Of a stretch of DNA of 64,000 bases, positions 53,373 through 64,000 are shown in pieces. Source of the stretch: Edaphochlamys debaryana (taxonomy: Eukaryota; Chlorophyta; Chlorophyceae; Chlamydomonadales); contig JAEHOE010000001.1 of assembly GCA_016858145.1 (NCBI GenBank), positions 4,030,001 to 4,094,000 of the forward strand, read 5' to 3'. The position numbers were made by a program, and so were the translations under genes. Below the pieces are notes generated by a model, which saw only the letters and a list, made by a program, of their open reading frames with translations, made no database searches and was not told where the DNA came from. Within the stretch, counting starts at the first letter, position 1; the number at the start of each line of letters is the position of its first letter.

Positions 53373-54872
53373 GCTGGCTGCCCGGTGGTCTTCTTGTCGC
53401 GCCCAGCGGACGAGAGATTTCCAGACGTTGCAGCCTCGAAGACTAGGCCGGCCCTTCGTTCAGAGGAGTGGGCACGGCGGCCGGCAGCGTCTTGAGACGC
53501 CCAGAGTTTTTAGGGGTCAACACTACCGTAGTCGCAGGGTGGTAGCTATGCGCGGACTGCGTGTTTTCGAGTCCTTTATGCGGAGTATCAAGTCCGCGAA
53601 GGGATTTGCCAGACTTGTCGCGGTCCGGCTTGGCAAGATTGGGACCCCGGCCGTAAGGCGGTACGTCAGCTCGCAAATAGAGCTCTCTTCAATGTGTTCG
53701 AGGGTGTTGTAGAAGGGATATAGCTGGCGCACAAGTAGCCCGCGTAAGTGGGGTAGTCGGGCAGGGCGGGAGCGCTGGACTGGTCGGCTGAGGTCTTGAA
53801 TGTATTTTGTTGGTCTTCCTATAGATACAGAGTGCTTCTGCGGCCGCAAGTGACTGTCCTGGCCGCAAGGCGACCCGTAACCCTGACTTCACCAGCCAAG
53901 GTCGCGGACGTGCACTCGAGCCAGTATGTGACACTGTGAGTTGCGCTATAACAACACAGCACGCGACCGCGACAGCGGGCATCCTGACCTGCGGCAATCG
54001 GGAGTCCGTACCATGTCTGGAGGTGGTTGGCTGGGAGCTCGCATGTGATATCCAGACCGGCGTGCATAAAACAGAAACGGACCATCGCACCGACTGCGCG
54101 GCCGCACGCACAGATGGTGTTGCGTAGCCCTCTCGCGCAGGGGGGCTTCGTTGCCAACTTCTGGAGTGAGGTCGCTCCAGTCAGTCGCCGCTGTCAGTAC
54201 ATGTTTTGTGCCTCCTCGAGTGTTGTACTGTGTGCGCACGCAGAGTAGGCTGACTTCTGGTGTATACAGTGGGCCGTCATGCTCCTTTAGGCGAAAACCA
54301 AGGGCACAACAGAGTTGCTCGGAGTTGATCGCCAGCCCTGGGAGGGACCTCGCGGGACCTGCAGGTGCCACCGGGCATTTTGTGCGCAAGAAAGGCTACA
54401 GGCTAACGGATGTGAGGGCATCCAAACACGCCTCCGAGGCAGCTACCCTGGAGACCCCGACAGACCACATCCTTCGCCCCCAAGCCCACGGCTCATCACA
54501 GACTGACCAAGACAGCGGACTCCCGAGGCCGCTGACGACCTGAGCACCCACACCGGCTCCAACGCGTCGCGGCGCTCACTTGAGACCCGGGCCTGGGCAC
54601 ATGTCTCCGGGGCCCCTCCCTACCGACCATACGACCACGCCAGACAACTTCGCCCACAAGCCCAAGGCCTGCACTACACATGCACCACCAAGTGTGGAAA
54701 GAAGCGTGTGCGTTGTCTAGCTCGTCCCTCTGCCGCCTACTGCAACCTTTCTTCCCAACCGACAGGCGACCCTGGCTACCGGCTTTCGCGCCGTGGCACA
54801 GGCCTGGGGCGTCCAGCCAGCCCCCAAGCCCTGGCGGTGTGCAGGGTTCCCTCCCCGCGTCCTCCCTCGCCC
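53373..54872. other. Spacer between kinase copy 4 and the cryptochrome gene
   Basis: No supported gene. It should hold the promoter of kinase copy 4 on its left and the 3'UTR of the cryptochrome gene on its right. Several short minus-strand frames (53443-54160) have no splice partners or family resemblance. Confidence 0.4.
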
Positions 54873-57800
54873 TCACGAGGCGGCCTCCTTGCCTCCCTGC
54901 AGCCCGAGGGATTCCTTGAGCGTCCGCTGCCGCTTGGAGCCAGCCGCTGTGCCCGCCGCCTTCTTCCCCGCAGCGCCCGCCGCTCCCGCCACAGCCTTGG
55001 CCGCCTTGCCTGCCGCCGAGGCCACCGCCTCCTTGGCCTTGCCGCCCCGCCCCTTGGCCTTGGGCGCGGGGGAGGAGCCCGAGGGGCCCGCAGCGCCGTC
55101 GGCGCCCTCGCCAGTAGCCGCGGTGGCGGCAGCGCTTCCGGCCCTGCGGGCCAAGACCCGGCAGGGGAAGCGGCTTGGTTTAGGGAGCAAGGCGCAAACG
55201 CTGTCAGGACCGTAGCGAGTCTCCGGCGCTTGGAGCGACACATAGCAACCCCCGCCACTCATCGCCGAGCTAGGGCGCCTGTACTACCCGCGAGGCACCT
55301 CGCGTGCCGCCATCACGTGCCGCCTCCTTGGCCTGCCTCAGCACCGCTGCCACCCCTCCGACCCAAGCCCCGCCTCGCACGCAGCATCCCCATCGGGCCC
55401 CGCCGCCGCCCGCCGCCAGGCTCCTCCCCTGCCCTTCCGCACCGCCTCCCACCAAGGCCCCCGCACGCACCTGTAGGCTGCGGCCATGCGGGCGATGCAG
55501 GCCTTGGACGCCACCGCGTGGTCCACGATGGGGCGGGGGTAGTCCTTGCCCACCAGGCACCCCGCCTTGCGCTGGACCTGGGGGCAGGAGGGCAGAGGCA
55601 GAGTGTGGGGGCAGAGAGTGAGGGGGCTGGTGGGCTGAGGGCGCTGGTGAGGGGAGCTGAAGGCCGGGCCCATGCAACCTGAACAGAAACCGCCCTGCTG
55701 TTTGCGGTGCCCCCCGCGGGGCCGCCAGGCTCGGGCCTAGGCCCACCTCCAGGGGCGCGGTCCAGGGCTCGTAGATGTACTTGGCGGGCATGTCCTTGAG
55801 CACCGGCAGGAACCTGCGAGAGGGGAGGGGGAGGAGGGAGGTGGCGCAGGATGGGGAGGTCAAGGGCAGCAGGAGTCGGGCAGGTTCGCACCCTCCACCC
55901 GTGCCATTGTGCTTCCACCCCATGCACCCAGGGTCCCACCTCCGGATGAAGCGGCCCTCGGGGTCGTACTTCTTGCCGAAGCTGATGGGGCTGGGGGCAG
56001 GGGCAGGGGCAGAGCACCGGCAGGGTTGTCAGCAGCAGCACCCCCGCCGCCCTGCTCCGGCGGGCTCCCCTGCACCTGCCGCCAACCGCCCGGCTGCAAA
56101 CCTATCCCGCCGACACCCCTCAACCCTTGGCCCTCTCCCCTCCTCCCTCGGCCCACCTGTAGACCCGGAAGTACTGGCTGAAGAACGCCGAGGCGCTGAG
56201 CCACATCCAGTTGGCAGCGTTCAGGTAGTGGTCCTGGGGCCCACGCGGAGGGTCAAGGGGAGACGGAGGAACCGAGGCATCGGCAGGGGCATTGGGGCGA
56301 GAGGGGCGTGGCAGCCTGGCAGGAGGGGCACGGCCTGTCTTCGACCTGGCATCTGCGGCGCGCCGTGCTCGCCACACGCCCCTACCTGACACGCTCCACC
56401 CAGCGTCCCATAGCCCCCGCCCTTCTGGCCCCCAGTCTGCGCCTGGTCTCGGCCCCGGCCGCACCTGGTCGATGAGCAGCTCCTCAAACACCTCCATGCC
56501 CCGCTCCCAGCTGGGGCGGGCAGGGGCAGGGGCAGGGGCACGGCCACTCAGCGTGGAAGGGAAGAGCATAGCCCCGCTGGGAGCGCAGTACCCGCGCCCT
56601 CTTTCCGTTCTCCTGGGTCCCCCCGCCCTCCCCCTCTGCCCACCTGACGTACAGGTCCCCCCGCGTGAGGAAGCAGGCCACGCTGTGGCGCGCCAGGTGG
56701 TGCATCCAGCCCCACTCCCGCAGCTGAGTCATGATGGCGTCGATCCAGGGGAAGCCTGCGGCCACAGGCAATGGGAGGGCCACGGGGGAGGTTGAGCAAG
56801 GACGCCGCCGGCATAGCCAAGGAGACCAGAAAGCAAGCGCTGCGCAGGCCTGTGCGCGCATCCGCCTGTTCTGCGCTGCAAGGGCGGGGACCCCAGGCCC
56901 CAGCTGCGCCCGGCCGCACCCGTGCGCGCCTCCCTCCAGGCCGCCAGGAACTCCTCGTTGGCGTCCCAGTCGATCTGGCGGCACACGGGGTTGCCCGCCA
57001 TGCGGTTGAAGTTGGGCGTGTGGGCGCCAACCTGCGGCACGAGGGGGGTGGAAGGCACAGGGGCGACCGCATTGAAGGGGCCGCATGTCTGAGCAGCCGC
57101 TCCGAGCTTCGCTGCTCGCCCGACGCAAGCCGGGCGTCAGTTATAACCAAAGCGTAAACGCGCTCCGCGCCTGTGCTTCGGTGATGTCTTCAACCCCCAC
57201 CCCCGCCGCACCGTGTAGAAGAACTCCCGCCACAGCAGCTGCCCGCGCAGCGACACGGGCGGCTCTGCAGGTGCGCAGGCGGGCAGCACACAGCGTGAAA
57301 CTCTTGTGGCCTGGCACTGGCATCCACAAGCGCTGCAGGCTGGCGGTAGGCCGGCGCCCACACCACCCCGCTACGTCCCCGCAACCCTGCCTCTATCCCC
57401 CCCCCCTGCCTCCCCACCCGAGTGCTTCTTCTGCGCCCTGTACACGGCCAGCAGGCGGGAGTGGAAGAGGCGCGGCGAGAGGCAGCCGAACTTGAGGTAG
57501 GGCGACAACACCGTGGTGGCCGGGCGGTCGAAGGCGGACGGGTCGGTCTCGGGCTTCTGCGGGGCGACCCGGCATCACCACGAGGTTCACAGCTCCTCGT
57601 AGCCTTGCCAAGCGCACCCGGTCCCCAGACACGGCACGCCTGACAGAGATGCAGCGGCAGCCACGGGAGCCGCCTTGGCACGGATCTGGGTCGTCCGCTG
57701 CAACTTCCGGCTACCAACCCCTGCTGTCCGTCACCCCCGACGGGCGAAGCCCACCCGCGGCCCACCTGGAAGCCAGCCACCCACTTGGGGTCGGCAAAGG

Positions 57801-59835
57801 ACGCCTCCAGTCGGGCCAGCGCCTCCGTCTCGCCGCCCTGGGCAGGGGAAGTGGCGTGGCATGGGTGAGGCCAGGGCGCCTTGCGGGGAGGTCAGGAGGG
57901 CGACGAGGCCCCCGCGGCCCCCGGCGGCTGGTCGCTGCGGCACATTCCTCACACCCCTTTTGCCCCTCGCCAGCACTCGGCGGCTGCCCACCTTGAAGGG
58001 CGTGGTGGGCTCCTCCGTGAACCCCACCTCCGCCAGAGTGGGTACCCCCGTCACGGCGGGGTCGGCGCTGGGCATGCCTGCAGGCACAGGCACACGCACA
58101 CGCCCCAGCACGAGGTGGAACCCTTGACACACGCCTGTGTACGCATGGACCTGGTGCTCGGGAAGGGTCACGCGCCGCCAAGTGCTGGCAGCTGCTGGCG
58201 GCCGCACTGCAGGAGGCTCCCGATGCAAATGATGCGACAGGCCGTGGTCTCATAGAAGCGTCCTATGGTTGCCGCTGGCCTTAGAACGCCTGCCCGTGAC
58301 AGCCCGTGCCGCCCTGCGGGGCGCCTCACTGTAGCAGACACGCTCCCCGCCTCAAGGATACGGAGGCGATGACGCACGAGAGTGGGGTTCCTGTCAAGTC
58401 TAGACCTGCCTTTTAAGACGCATCCACTACACTCACCCTCGGCAGGGGGCGGCAGGGCCGCGGGGGGGTCGGGCGCGGGCGGGGGCGGGTCCCCCACCTT
58501 GTCCACCAGCTTGGTGAAGGACTGGGGGGCAGGGGGGACGAGGGCGTTTGGGTGGTCTTTGCGACCGAGGAGTGCGCGGAGGCGCGTGCCCAGGCAGGTG
58601 CAGCCCCACTCCGGCCGGGCCCTGCCCGCCTGCGCCCCGGGGCCTTGCCTGCATGGTGAGGGGCGGGCGGCCCCCGTTGCGGGCCACCAGCATCTCCGTG
58701 TCCTGGGGGCAGCCGCGTGGGAAGGAGGGGGGGGGCATGCGGGGATGGTGAGATGGACATGGCAGGTGACGGCGGTTGTCCACGCCCGCCCGCTCCCATA
58801 CAGACCTGTTAGACTTCTGCCTACTTGTCCCTCCACTATCTTGTCTCGCCCTCGTGCCTAGTCCGCCCCTCTTCCGCCCCCGCGCCCCCGCCCAACGACG
58901 ACCCCCTCCCCTCCCCCGCATCCGGCTCACGTAGAGCGTGTGGCTGATGCTGGCCGCCACCTCCACCCCCGCCGCCTCCAGGCTCTGCCGCACCGCCGCG
59001 TCGCGGGCCCGCGCGTACGGCTCCGTGTCCGCCTCCAGGCACAGCCGCGTGGCGCCCCACTCCGCCGCCACGCGGGGCAGCACCTGCTCGGGGGTGCCGC
59101 GCAGGACCAGCAGCCGGGAGCCGCGGGCGCGGAGGCTGCGGGGCAAGGGTGGAGGGTGGAGGGAGACCGGGGGCACGTGAGGGAGGATAGGAGGTGAGGG
59201 TTGAGGCGCAGGTGGGTTGGGGGGTAGAGGGCGGGGCAGGCAAAGGCACGGGGAGGGGTCACTGCCTCGGCCGCTGCGGCTCGGTCCCCGGCGGCCGCCC
59301 CTGCCCGCCCCCCCCGCTGACCTGGCGTCCAGGTCCCGCAGTGACTCCAGCAGGAAGCTGTAGCGGTTGACGCCGACCCTGATCGGGAGGGAGGGGGTGG
59401 AGGGGGAGGGGGAGGCGGTCAAGGGCGGGTGCGTCGGGTGTCCGTAAGGAGCATGCCGCGGCTGCCCTGGCCCCAGGGGCCTGTCCCTCGGCCGCCGCCC
59501 TGCTCACTTGTACGAGGATTTTTGAAGGAAATGAGGGTCTGTGGGGTCCGGCGGGATAGTTCTTAGGCAAACGTTGGGGTTTGCAAAGCACCTTTCTCCT
59601 CCGCCCCTCGAGCCAGCGTGAACAGCAGCCTAGCCCACAGCAGTGGGGCCGAGTAGACAGCACCCCCACCCACGTCTTGCTTTGGCTGGCCCCTCCCCAC
59701 AGACAGCACATATCCCGTACCAATCACGAACACGGGGTACACGTGCGCTGCATCCTTGCAGGCATCCAGCAGGGCGGGATTGTCGTGCAGCCGCAGGCCC
59801 TTGCGGAACCACATGATTGAGCTTTTGCCCGCCAT
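54873..59835 (-). CDS. Animal-type cryptochrome / (6-4) photolyase
   Basis: Eighteen exons: 59835-59721, 59538-59508, 59378-59322, 59135-58931, 58702-58649, 58521-58437, 58077-57992, 57837-57766, 57556-57418, 57264-57212, 57031-56920, 56755-56644, 56510-56465, 56233-56157, 55990-55940, 55813-55747, 55577-55471, 55143-54873; 579 residues. It is a photolyase fold from [15 protein letters not shown] (antenna domain) to the FAD domain: [101 protein letters not shown] keeps both His residues needed for (6-4) repair, and Asn is kept in the NAANW flavin-facing segment, so repair activity is possible. Closest in type are (6-4) photolyases, animal cryptochromes and algal aCRY/CPF. An ~85-residue Ala/Lys/Gly tail with [10 protein letters not shown] (possible nuclear signal) is added. 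Intron 5 is GC-AG. Confidence 0.9.
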
Positions 59836-60451
59836 GGCCACAATGATGCGGGCTCCCCGGGAGTAGCGCCGAAGGGAGGGGCCCGCCCTCACAGCGGTAG
59901 CAGAAGCGTGCAGCAGCCCTGTTCCAGCCGGAGCCCTTAGCGAGCCCGTGCGGGAGCCCCGCCAGGCGGTGGGCAGGCGAAAGGCCCCCGTTGTGGCCAC
60001 GGCGTGGCGTGACCGCAAGGTATGGTTCTGGTCAAGTCAGTGTCTTTCTAACAGTGAGGCCTCTAGACAGCCCGGATGCTGTGCTAGGGCAGCTGGTGCA
60101 GAGAGAAAAAGCAACTCGCAATTGTGGTTGCCGGGGTTCTGGCTGTTCAGAGAGGATTGAGTTTGTTTGCGAATCGTGTGCCTGCCTTGTTGCAATCACT
60201 ATTAACGCTGCTTTGCGCCCGAGCTCGAGCAGGTCGCATCGAGCTGCTTGCACGGGATCGCCGCGCACCACTTGGGTCGCAAGCAGAGCAAAGGAAAAAC
60301 CTGAGAGCACATCATTATTACGACACAGGTGTAGGCTCATTTCCCCTGCTTACCAAAGAAGCCATCCATCGCAGCCATCGCCCAGGCCGTGCAGGCGCTG
60401 ACGGCCTGTAGCAACAACGGAGCCCGAGCTGTGTTCCTGAAGATAGCGCAG
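59836..60451. promoter_or_regulatory. Divergent promoter region (cryptochrome / aminotransferase)
   Basis: Two oppositely oriented genes start here 616 nt apart. Upstream of the cryptochrome ATG its frame stays open through an Arg/Ala/Ser/Thr-rich stretch to about 60018 without another ATG, so an alternative targeting extension from a spliced or non-AUG start is possible. On the aminotransferase side an upstream exon encoding a transit peptide may also lie here. No TATA box is obvious. Confidence 0.45.
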
Positions 60452-63400
60452 ATGGAGAATGGACACGGGGCCCATATGGGCGAGGGGACTCCATCCTTTC
60501 GGTCACGACGAGTACCAGAGCCGGGGGTATTCCTACTGATGGTGAGATGCAGGGCGGGGAAGCGAGGGGGAGCAAGCTGACTCTGGGGTTTGCACGTGTT
60601 GGGAGGGGGCGGGGTCGTCCCAGACACGGCTGCTCCAGTGCTCCTGAAGTCCGCCTGCACCGCCCCTGGCCGCAGGACGAAGCCAAAACCCGTGCCCGGG
60701 CGTCCGGGCAGACGGTGGTGGACCTCAGCATCGGTGCCTCGGACATGCCCCCGCCGCAGGAGGCCCTCGAAACGCTCAAGGCAGGCGCTACGGGGCTTGC
60801 TGCCACGGTCTGGGTTGCATCCTCCGGGGCTGAGCCCGGGCAGAGTGCACCAGCTCTCTGGGCAAGCCGTGAACACGGCGCGCATGCTGGACGTGCCCCG
60901 CACTTAGCACCGTCTTCCTCCGAAGACCCCTGCCTCGGCGCCCCACCCCCACCCTCACAGGCCGCCGTGGACGACCCCAGCACGCACAGCTACTGCCTCA
61001 AGAGCGGCACCATGCAGCTGCTCGAGGTGGGGGGGGGGGCAAGGTGGCTGGAGGCAAGGCGACCGGAGCCAGCCGTGCGCCACTCCATCCCCTCCGTCCC
61101 CTCGGCCGGCCTGTCGCGCCGCACCCCACCTACCGTGCCCCCAGGCCCACGCCCCAGACACCCTCACGCCCCCTCTCCCCCTCCCCTCCCCCAGGCCGCC
61201 ACCCAGTGGTACGCCCGGCGCTACGGGCAGCAGCTGGACCCCCGCAGCGAGGCGCTGGCGCTCATCGGGGCGCAGGAGGGGCTGGGGCACGCGCTGCTGG
61301 CGGTGGCGGACCCGGGGGACGGCATCCTCATGACGGACGTGGCCTACCCCAGCTACTTCGGAGCGGGTGGGGGCGGGGCGAGAGGGGGGCGGGAGGGCCA
61401 GGTGGGGAGCGGGGCGGGAGTGTGGGGTGGGCGGGGCAGGGGCAGGGCTGTAGCGACAAGCTGGGGGAGGGATGGAGAGACGGTGTCGGGGCCGGGGGCG
61501 ACAGCAGGAGCGCGCAGGGTGGCACAGCTCCGGCTGCCACGTGTGGCCAGGGGGGTGGATCCCTTAGGCACTACGTCTGGGCGGGGGGAAAGAGGACTGT
61601 TGACGTGTCCGGGGGCTGGTGGGTCTGCTTACCGATCTGCTCGTGCCTTGGTGCCCCTCCTGCCCCCCGCCCGCAGTCCAGATCGCGGGCCTGGAGCCCC
61701 TGTTCATGCCCCTGGGGCCGGACTTCCTGCCCCGCCTGGGGGCCATCCCCGCAGAGCACCTGCGGAAGGCCAAGGTGGGCGGAGGGGTAGGGGGAGGGGG
61801 AGGGCGAGGGGAGGGCGAGGGGCGGCGTTGCAGCGGCGTGGGATCGGGAGGACCGCCATGGAGGGGTGCGCGGACGGATGGGAAGCAAGGATGCTGCCTT
61901 ATACGAGGCGCCCGCGTTTCTCATGCCTGCCCCCCCCCTGCCGCCTGCCCCTGCACCCCAGGTGATGCTACTCAACTACCCCAACAACCCCACCAGGTGA
62001 GCGGCCCCTGCCGCAACGGGACTCCAAAGCACGCCCCAACACAATTGTGATCTGGCAATCTGCAAGCGCCCTCTGGTAGGACCTATCCACGGGTCCACCC
62101 TCAAACCTGCCCCCCCCCCTCCCCAGCGCCACCGCCACCCCCGAGTTCTTCGCCGCCGCCGTGGCGCTGTGTCGGGCGCACGGCATCCTGCTGGTGCACG
62201 ACAACCCCTACGTGGACCTGGTGGGGGGGGGAAAGGGGGAGGCAGGAGGGGAGGGAGGCACCCTGTCGAGCCCCACCCAGAAGTCTTAGCCCAGCTTTTT
62301 TCGCCGAAATCATGATCTTTGTGCCATAAGTAGGCAACTGTAGCCCTGGGCGGGGCTAGTCGCGACGCGTTGGAGCGCTCGCGATGCATGCCCGCATGTG
62401 TGCCCACAAACACGCCCACACATTCGTAAAAGGATTCGTACTAATACCCGTAAGCCATTAGATGACGCTGAGTCTGGTCGCGGAGCGGAATGAGCGCTGG
62501 CAGCTGCGAACAGCTTGCAGAACGCGAGTGCTGCCGACTTCCTCTCTGTGCCTCAGAAGCCCGTCACAAGGACATAGATGGCTACCGATGCATAACGATG
62601 CGCGCTCTAACGTACCCACGTAGGCTACAGAAGGTTTTTGGCTATTTCGGCCGCACCAAGTTTGGCGGGTTTTGACCCACGCGTCTCTGCCCCCCTTTTG
62701 ACACGCGGCCTAGATAACGCAATACCCGCGCCCCCCTGACTCCCCCCGCCCACGACCTACTCATACGTAAACTTTTCAAGTGCTGAGAGGGGCATCTGAC
62801 GCTCTAGAGAGGGGTGTTACGTTGGATTTCGGATGGGGTCCCCGAGCCATACCCCTTGCTTTCATCGGAGAACGTCGTACACTAGTCCGTACAGTGCACC
62901 GCTGTACACTATGCGGAAGGCTAGAGGAGGACGACGAGTGGAATCTGCCCATGTGGTTATCTGCGGTGCAATCGCCGGACTAGGCCGTTTTCATGCGTCA
63001 CGCATGAACTTGCGATTCACGCCCAGCCCTCGATGCCACAAGCTCGAGCTATCTTATCCTTATCGCTTGCGACTGAGAGCAGGGAAACGTATCGACCACG
63101 CTCCAACCAGCCAACCCAGCGGCGGCTCACCGAGGCTCCCACGCCGATTGAGAGCAGCCAACCGCTCCTACCGCGCCGTGTCGAAACCCACCTCCCGACC
63201 TCGCGTCCCCCCCCAGGTGATTAGGTTGCACTAGTGGCCGAAGCGGTGTCAGCCGTTAGGTAGCACACACACACACAAGCCCCGGATGGACGGAGATGCG
63301 GGGCTCTACGCAGCGCCAGGCACTGCCCCCGACTCCGCCGCCGCCTGCCCTACGACAGAAAGGCAAAGTCAACCGCGCCTCACGGCGCTGCAAAGGGCAA

Positions 63401-64000
63401 ACAACACAGAACACGCCGGCACCGCGGCGCCGGCCGCGGCAGGGCCGCGGCAACCGGGCGGGTGGGCGGGAAACTAAGAGGCCACTGAGCCGGGCAGACG
63501 GCTCGCCTCACTAACGACTGTACCCGAGAACGGCACAGTTAGCGCAGCCTGCGCGCCCAGCCCAGCCAAGGCCAGTCGCCGAGCCGACGGCGCCGTATGC
63601 CACGAACCCGCAGGGCCCTGGCACCCCCGGCCGTCCTGCGCGGCCGCTTCCACGCTCCACGGTTCTCCCCTCATAAGACACTACGTTCCCGGCTATGCTG
63701 GGAACTACACTGCACTCAACGGACTAGGCCGTTTTCAAAGCCCCCGAAGTTGGCCTACTTCACATGAGGCGCCTCCCCCATGAGAGGGGAGGGGGGTAGA
63801 GGGGGAAGGGGCAGCCTGAAAGTGGGTGGGGAAGCCGCGGGCAGGCCCTGGGGCCGGGGCCGGACTGACCCAGGTGCAAGGGCGGGACACAGTTGTGCAC
63901 GAGGCTGACCGTTCCAACCGGGGGACGTGTTGCTCTGGGCACCCTGCCACCGCCCATCTAGGCTCTCGCTCACCCGCTGCAGGTATTTGGGGAGGAGCCC
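60452..64000 (+). CDS. Class I aminotransferase resembling LL-diaminopimelate aminotransferase, 3'-partial
   Basis: Exons 60452-60541, 60676-60780, 60961-61026, 61195-61366, 61677-61774, 61962-61996, 62127-62220 and 63983 onward, cut by the window edge; 226 residues visible. It is a fold-type I PLP enzyme: VVDLSIGASDMPPP, DPSTHSYCLKSG, WYARRYGQQLDP, LALIGAQEGLGHALLAVADP, DVAYPSYF, FMPLGPDFLPRLGAIPAEHL, LLNYPNNPTSAT (with the NPT substrate/PLP-contacting Asn) and HGILLVHDNPYVDLVFGEEP. This order matches DapL-type and related aspartate aminotransferases; DapL makes LL-diaminopimelate for lysine in plastids. The PLP Lys lies beyond the window. Intron 2 uses a GC donor (AAG|GCAGGC). Intron 7 is 1.76 kb. 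The start Met (ENGHGAHMGEG...) is uncertain; a transit peptide may be encoded upstream. Confidence 0.78.
62976..63737. repeat. 18-bp direct repeat flanking ~740 bp inside the aminotransferase intron
   Basis: The string CGGACTAGGCCGTTTTCA occurs at 62976-62993 and again, exactly, at 63720-63737. Both are preceded by a similar TGCA...TC/AAC context. The exact match at this length within one intron is unlikely by chance and may mark the ends or internal repeats of a small mobile element. Confidence 0.5.
62991..63007. repeat. 17-bp perfect palindrome
   Basis: TCATGCGT-C-ACGCATGA is an 8-bp perfect inverted repeat with a single central base. It overlaps the right end of the first copy of the 18-bp direct repeat. 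It could be a terminal hairpin of a small element or a fortuitous dyad. Confidence 0.45.

Larger units (their letters stand above)
62221..63982 (+). other. 1.76-kb intron 7 of the aminotransferase gene, with repeats
   Basis: The donor CTG|GTGGGG at 62221 and acceptor GCTGCAG| at 63982 join ...PYVDL to VFGEEP in phase 0, which fits the family. The intron is several times longer than any other inferred in the window. It contains an 18-bp direct repeat (62976-62993 and 63720-63737), a 17-bp palindrome at 62991-63007, a short (AC)n tract near 63263-63275 and a 16-bp string shared with 1393-1408. A non-autonomous mobile element insertion would explain this, but no coding sequence is recognisable. 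Confidence 0.5.

Noticed and set aside
1..64000. Bacterial origin or operon organisation
   Set aside because: Protein-coding sequence is interrupted by dozens of phase-consistent spliceosomal introns, and gene families such as aurora-like kinases, WW and OPR-like proteins are eukaryotic.

Overview
This window is nuclear DNA from a green alga (Chlorophyta, most like the core, Chlamydomonas-type chlorophytes). The evidence is very high GC, coding sequence cut into short exons by introns of mostly 60-400 bp with GT-AG (and some GC-AG) borders, Ala/Pro/Gln-rich low-complexity proteins, an octotricopeptide-like organelle RNA-binding protein, an animal-like cryptochrome/(6-4) photolyase, kinases of the Chlamydomonas aurora-like (CALK/ALK) type, a plant-type Ubl+Myb telomere-binding-like protein, and TGTAA polyadenylation motifs. 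No operon, Shine-Dalgarno or CRISPR signal is present. I did all exon assembly by eye from splice signals, phase agreement and protein-family fit; no transcript evidence was available.

Layout. 1-2.5 kb: no convincing gene, only a possible decayed reverse-transcriptase scrap. 2.5-3.3 kb (+): SERF-family small protein. 4.3-9.1 kb (-): one 7-exon gene for a ~1,380-residue Ala/Pro-rich protein of unknown function. 10.0-13.1 kb (-): Ubl+Myb telomere-repeat-binding-like protein, 10 exons. 14.2-17.1 kb (-): thylakoid-lumen-targeted SAM methyltransferase, 13 exons including one of 8 nt. 17.4-19.3 kb (+): Ser/Pro-rich protein of unknown function, divergent from the methyltransferase. 20-22.9 kb (+): 5'-truncated, frameshifted non-LTR retrotransposon ending in TGTAA and (CAT)6. 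22.9-24.9 kb (+): proline-iminopeptidase-like alpha/beta hydrolase. 25.4-29.1 kb (+): OPR-like protein. 29.8-35.4 kb (-): long coiled-coil protein with a CEP164-type WW domain, converging on the OPR gene.

37.9-53.4 kb (-): four head-to-tail CALK/aurora-like kinase genes. Copies 1-3 share an almost identical kinase block, introns included, while their N- and C-terminal tails and spacers differ. Copy 4 is longer, more diverged and has more introns. This is the most striking structure in the window and looks like tandem duplication with gene conversion. 54.9-59.8 kb (-): 18-exon cryptochrome/(6-4) photolyase. 60.5 kb to the right edge (+): class I aminotransferase resembling LL-diaminopimelate aminotransferase, divergent from the cryptochrome. 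It is interrupted by a 1.76 kb repeat-bearing intron, and its eighth exon starts 18 nt before the window ends.

The genes do not form one pathway. Possible themes are plastid functions (methyltransferase, OPR protein, aminotransferase) and cilium/basal body (CALK kinases, WW coiled-coil protein), but these links are inferences from family membership.
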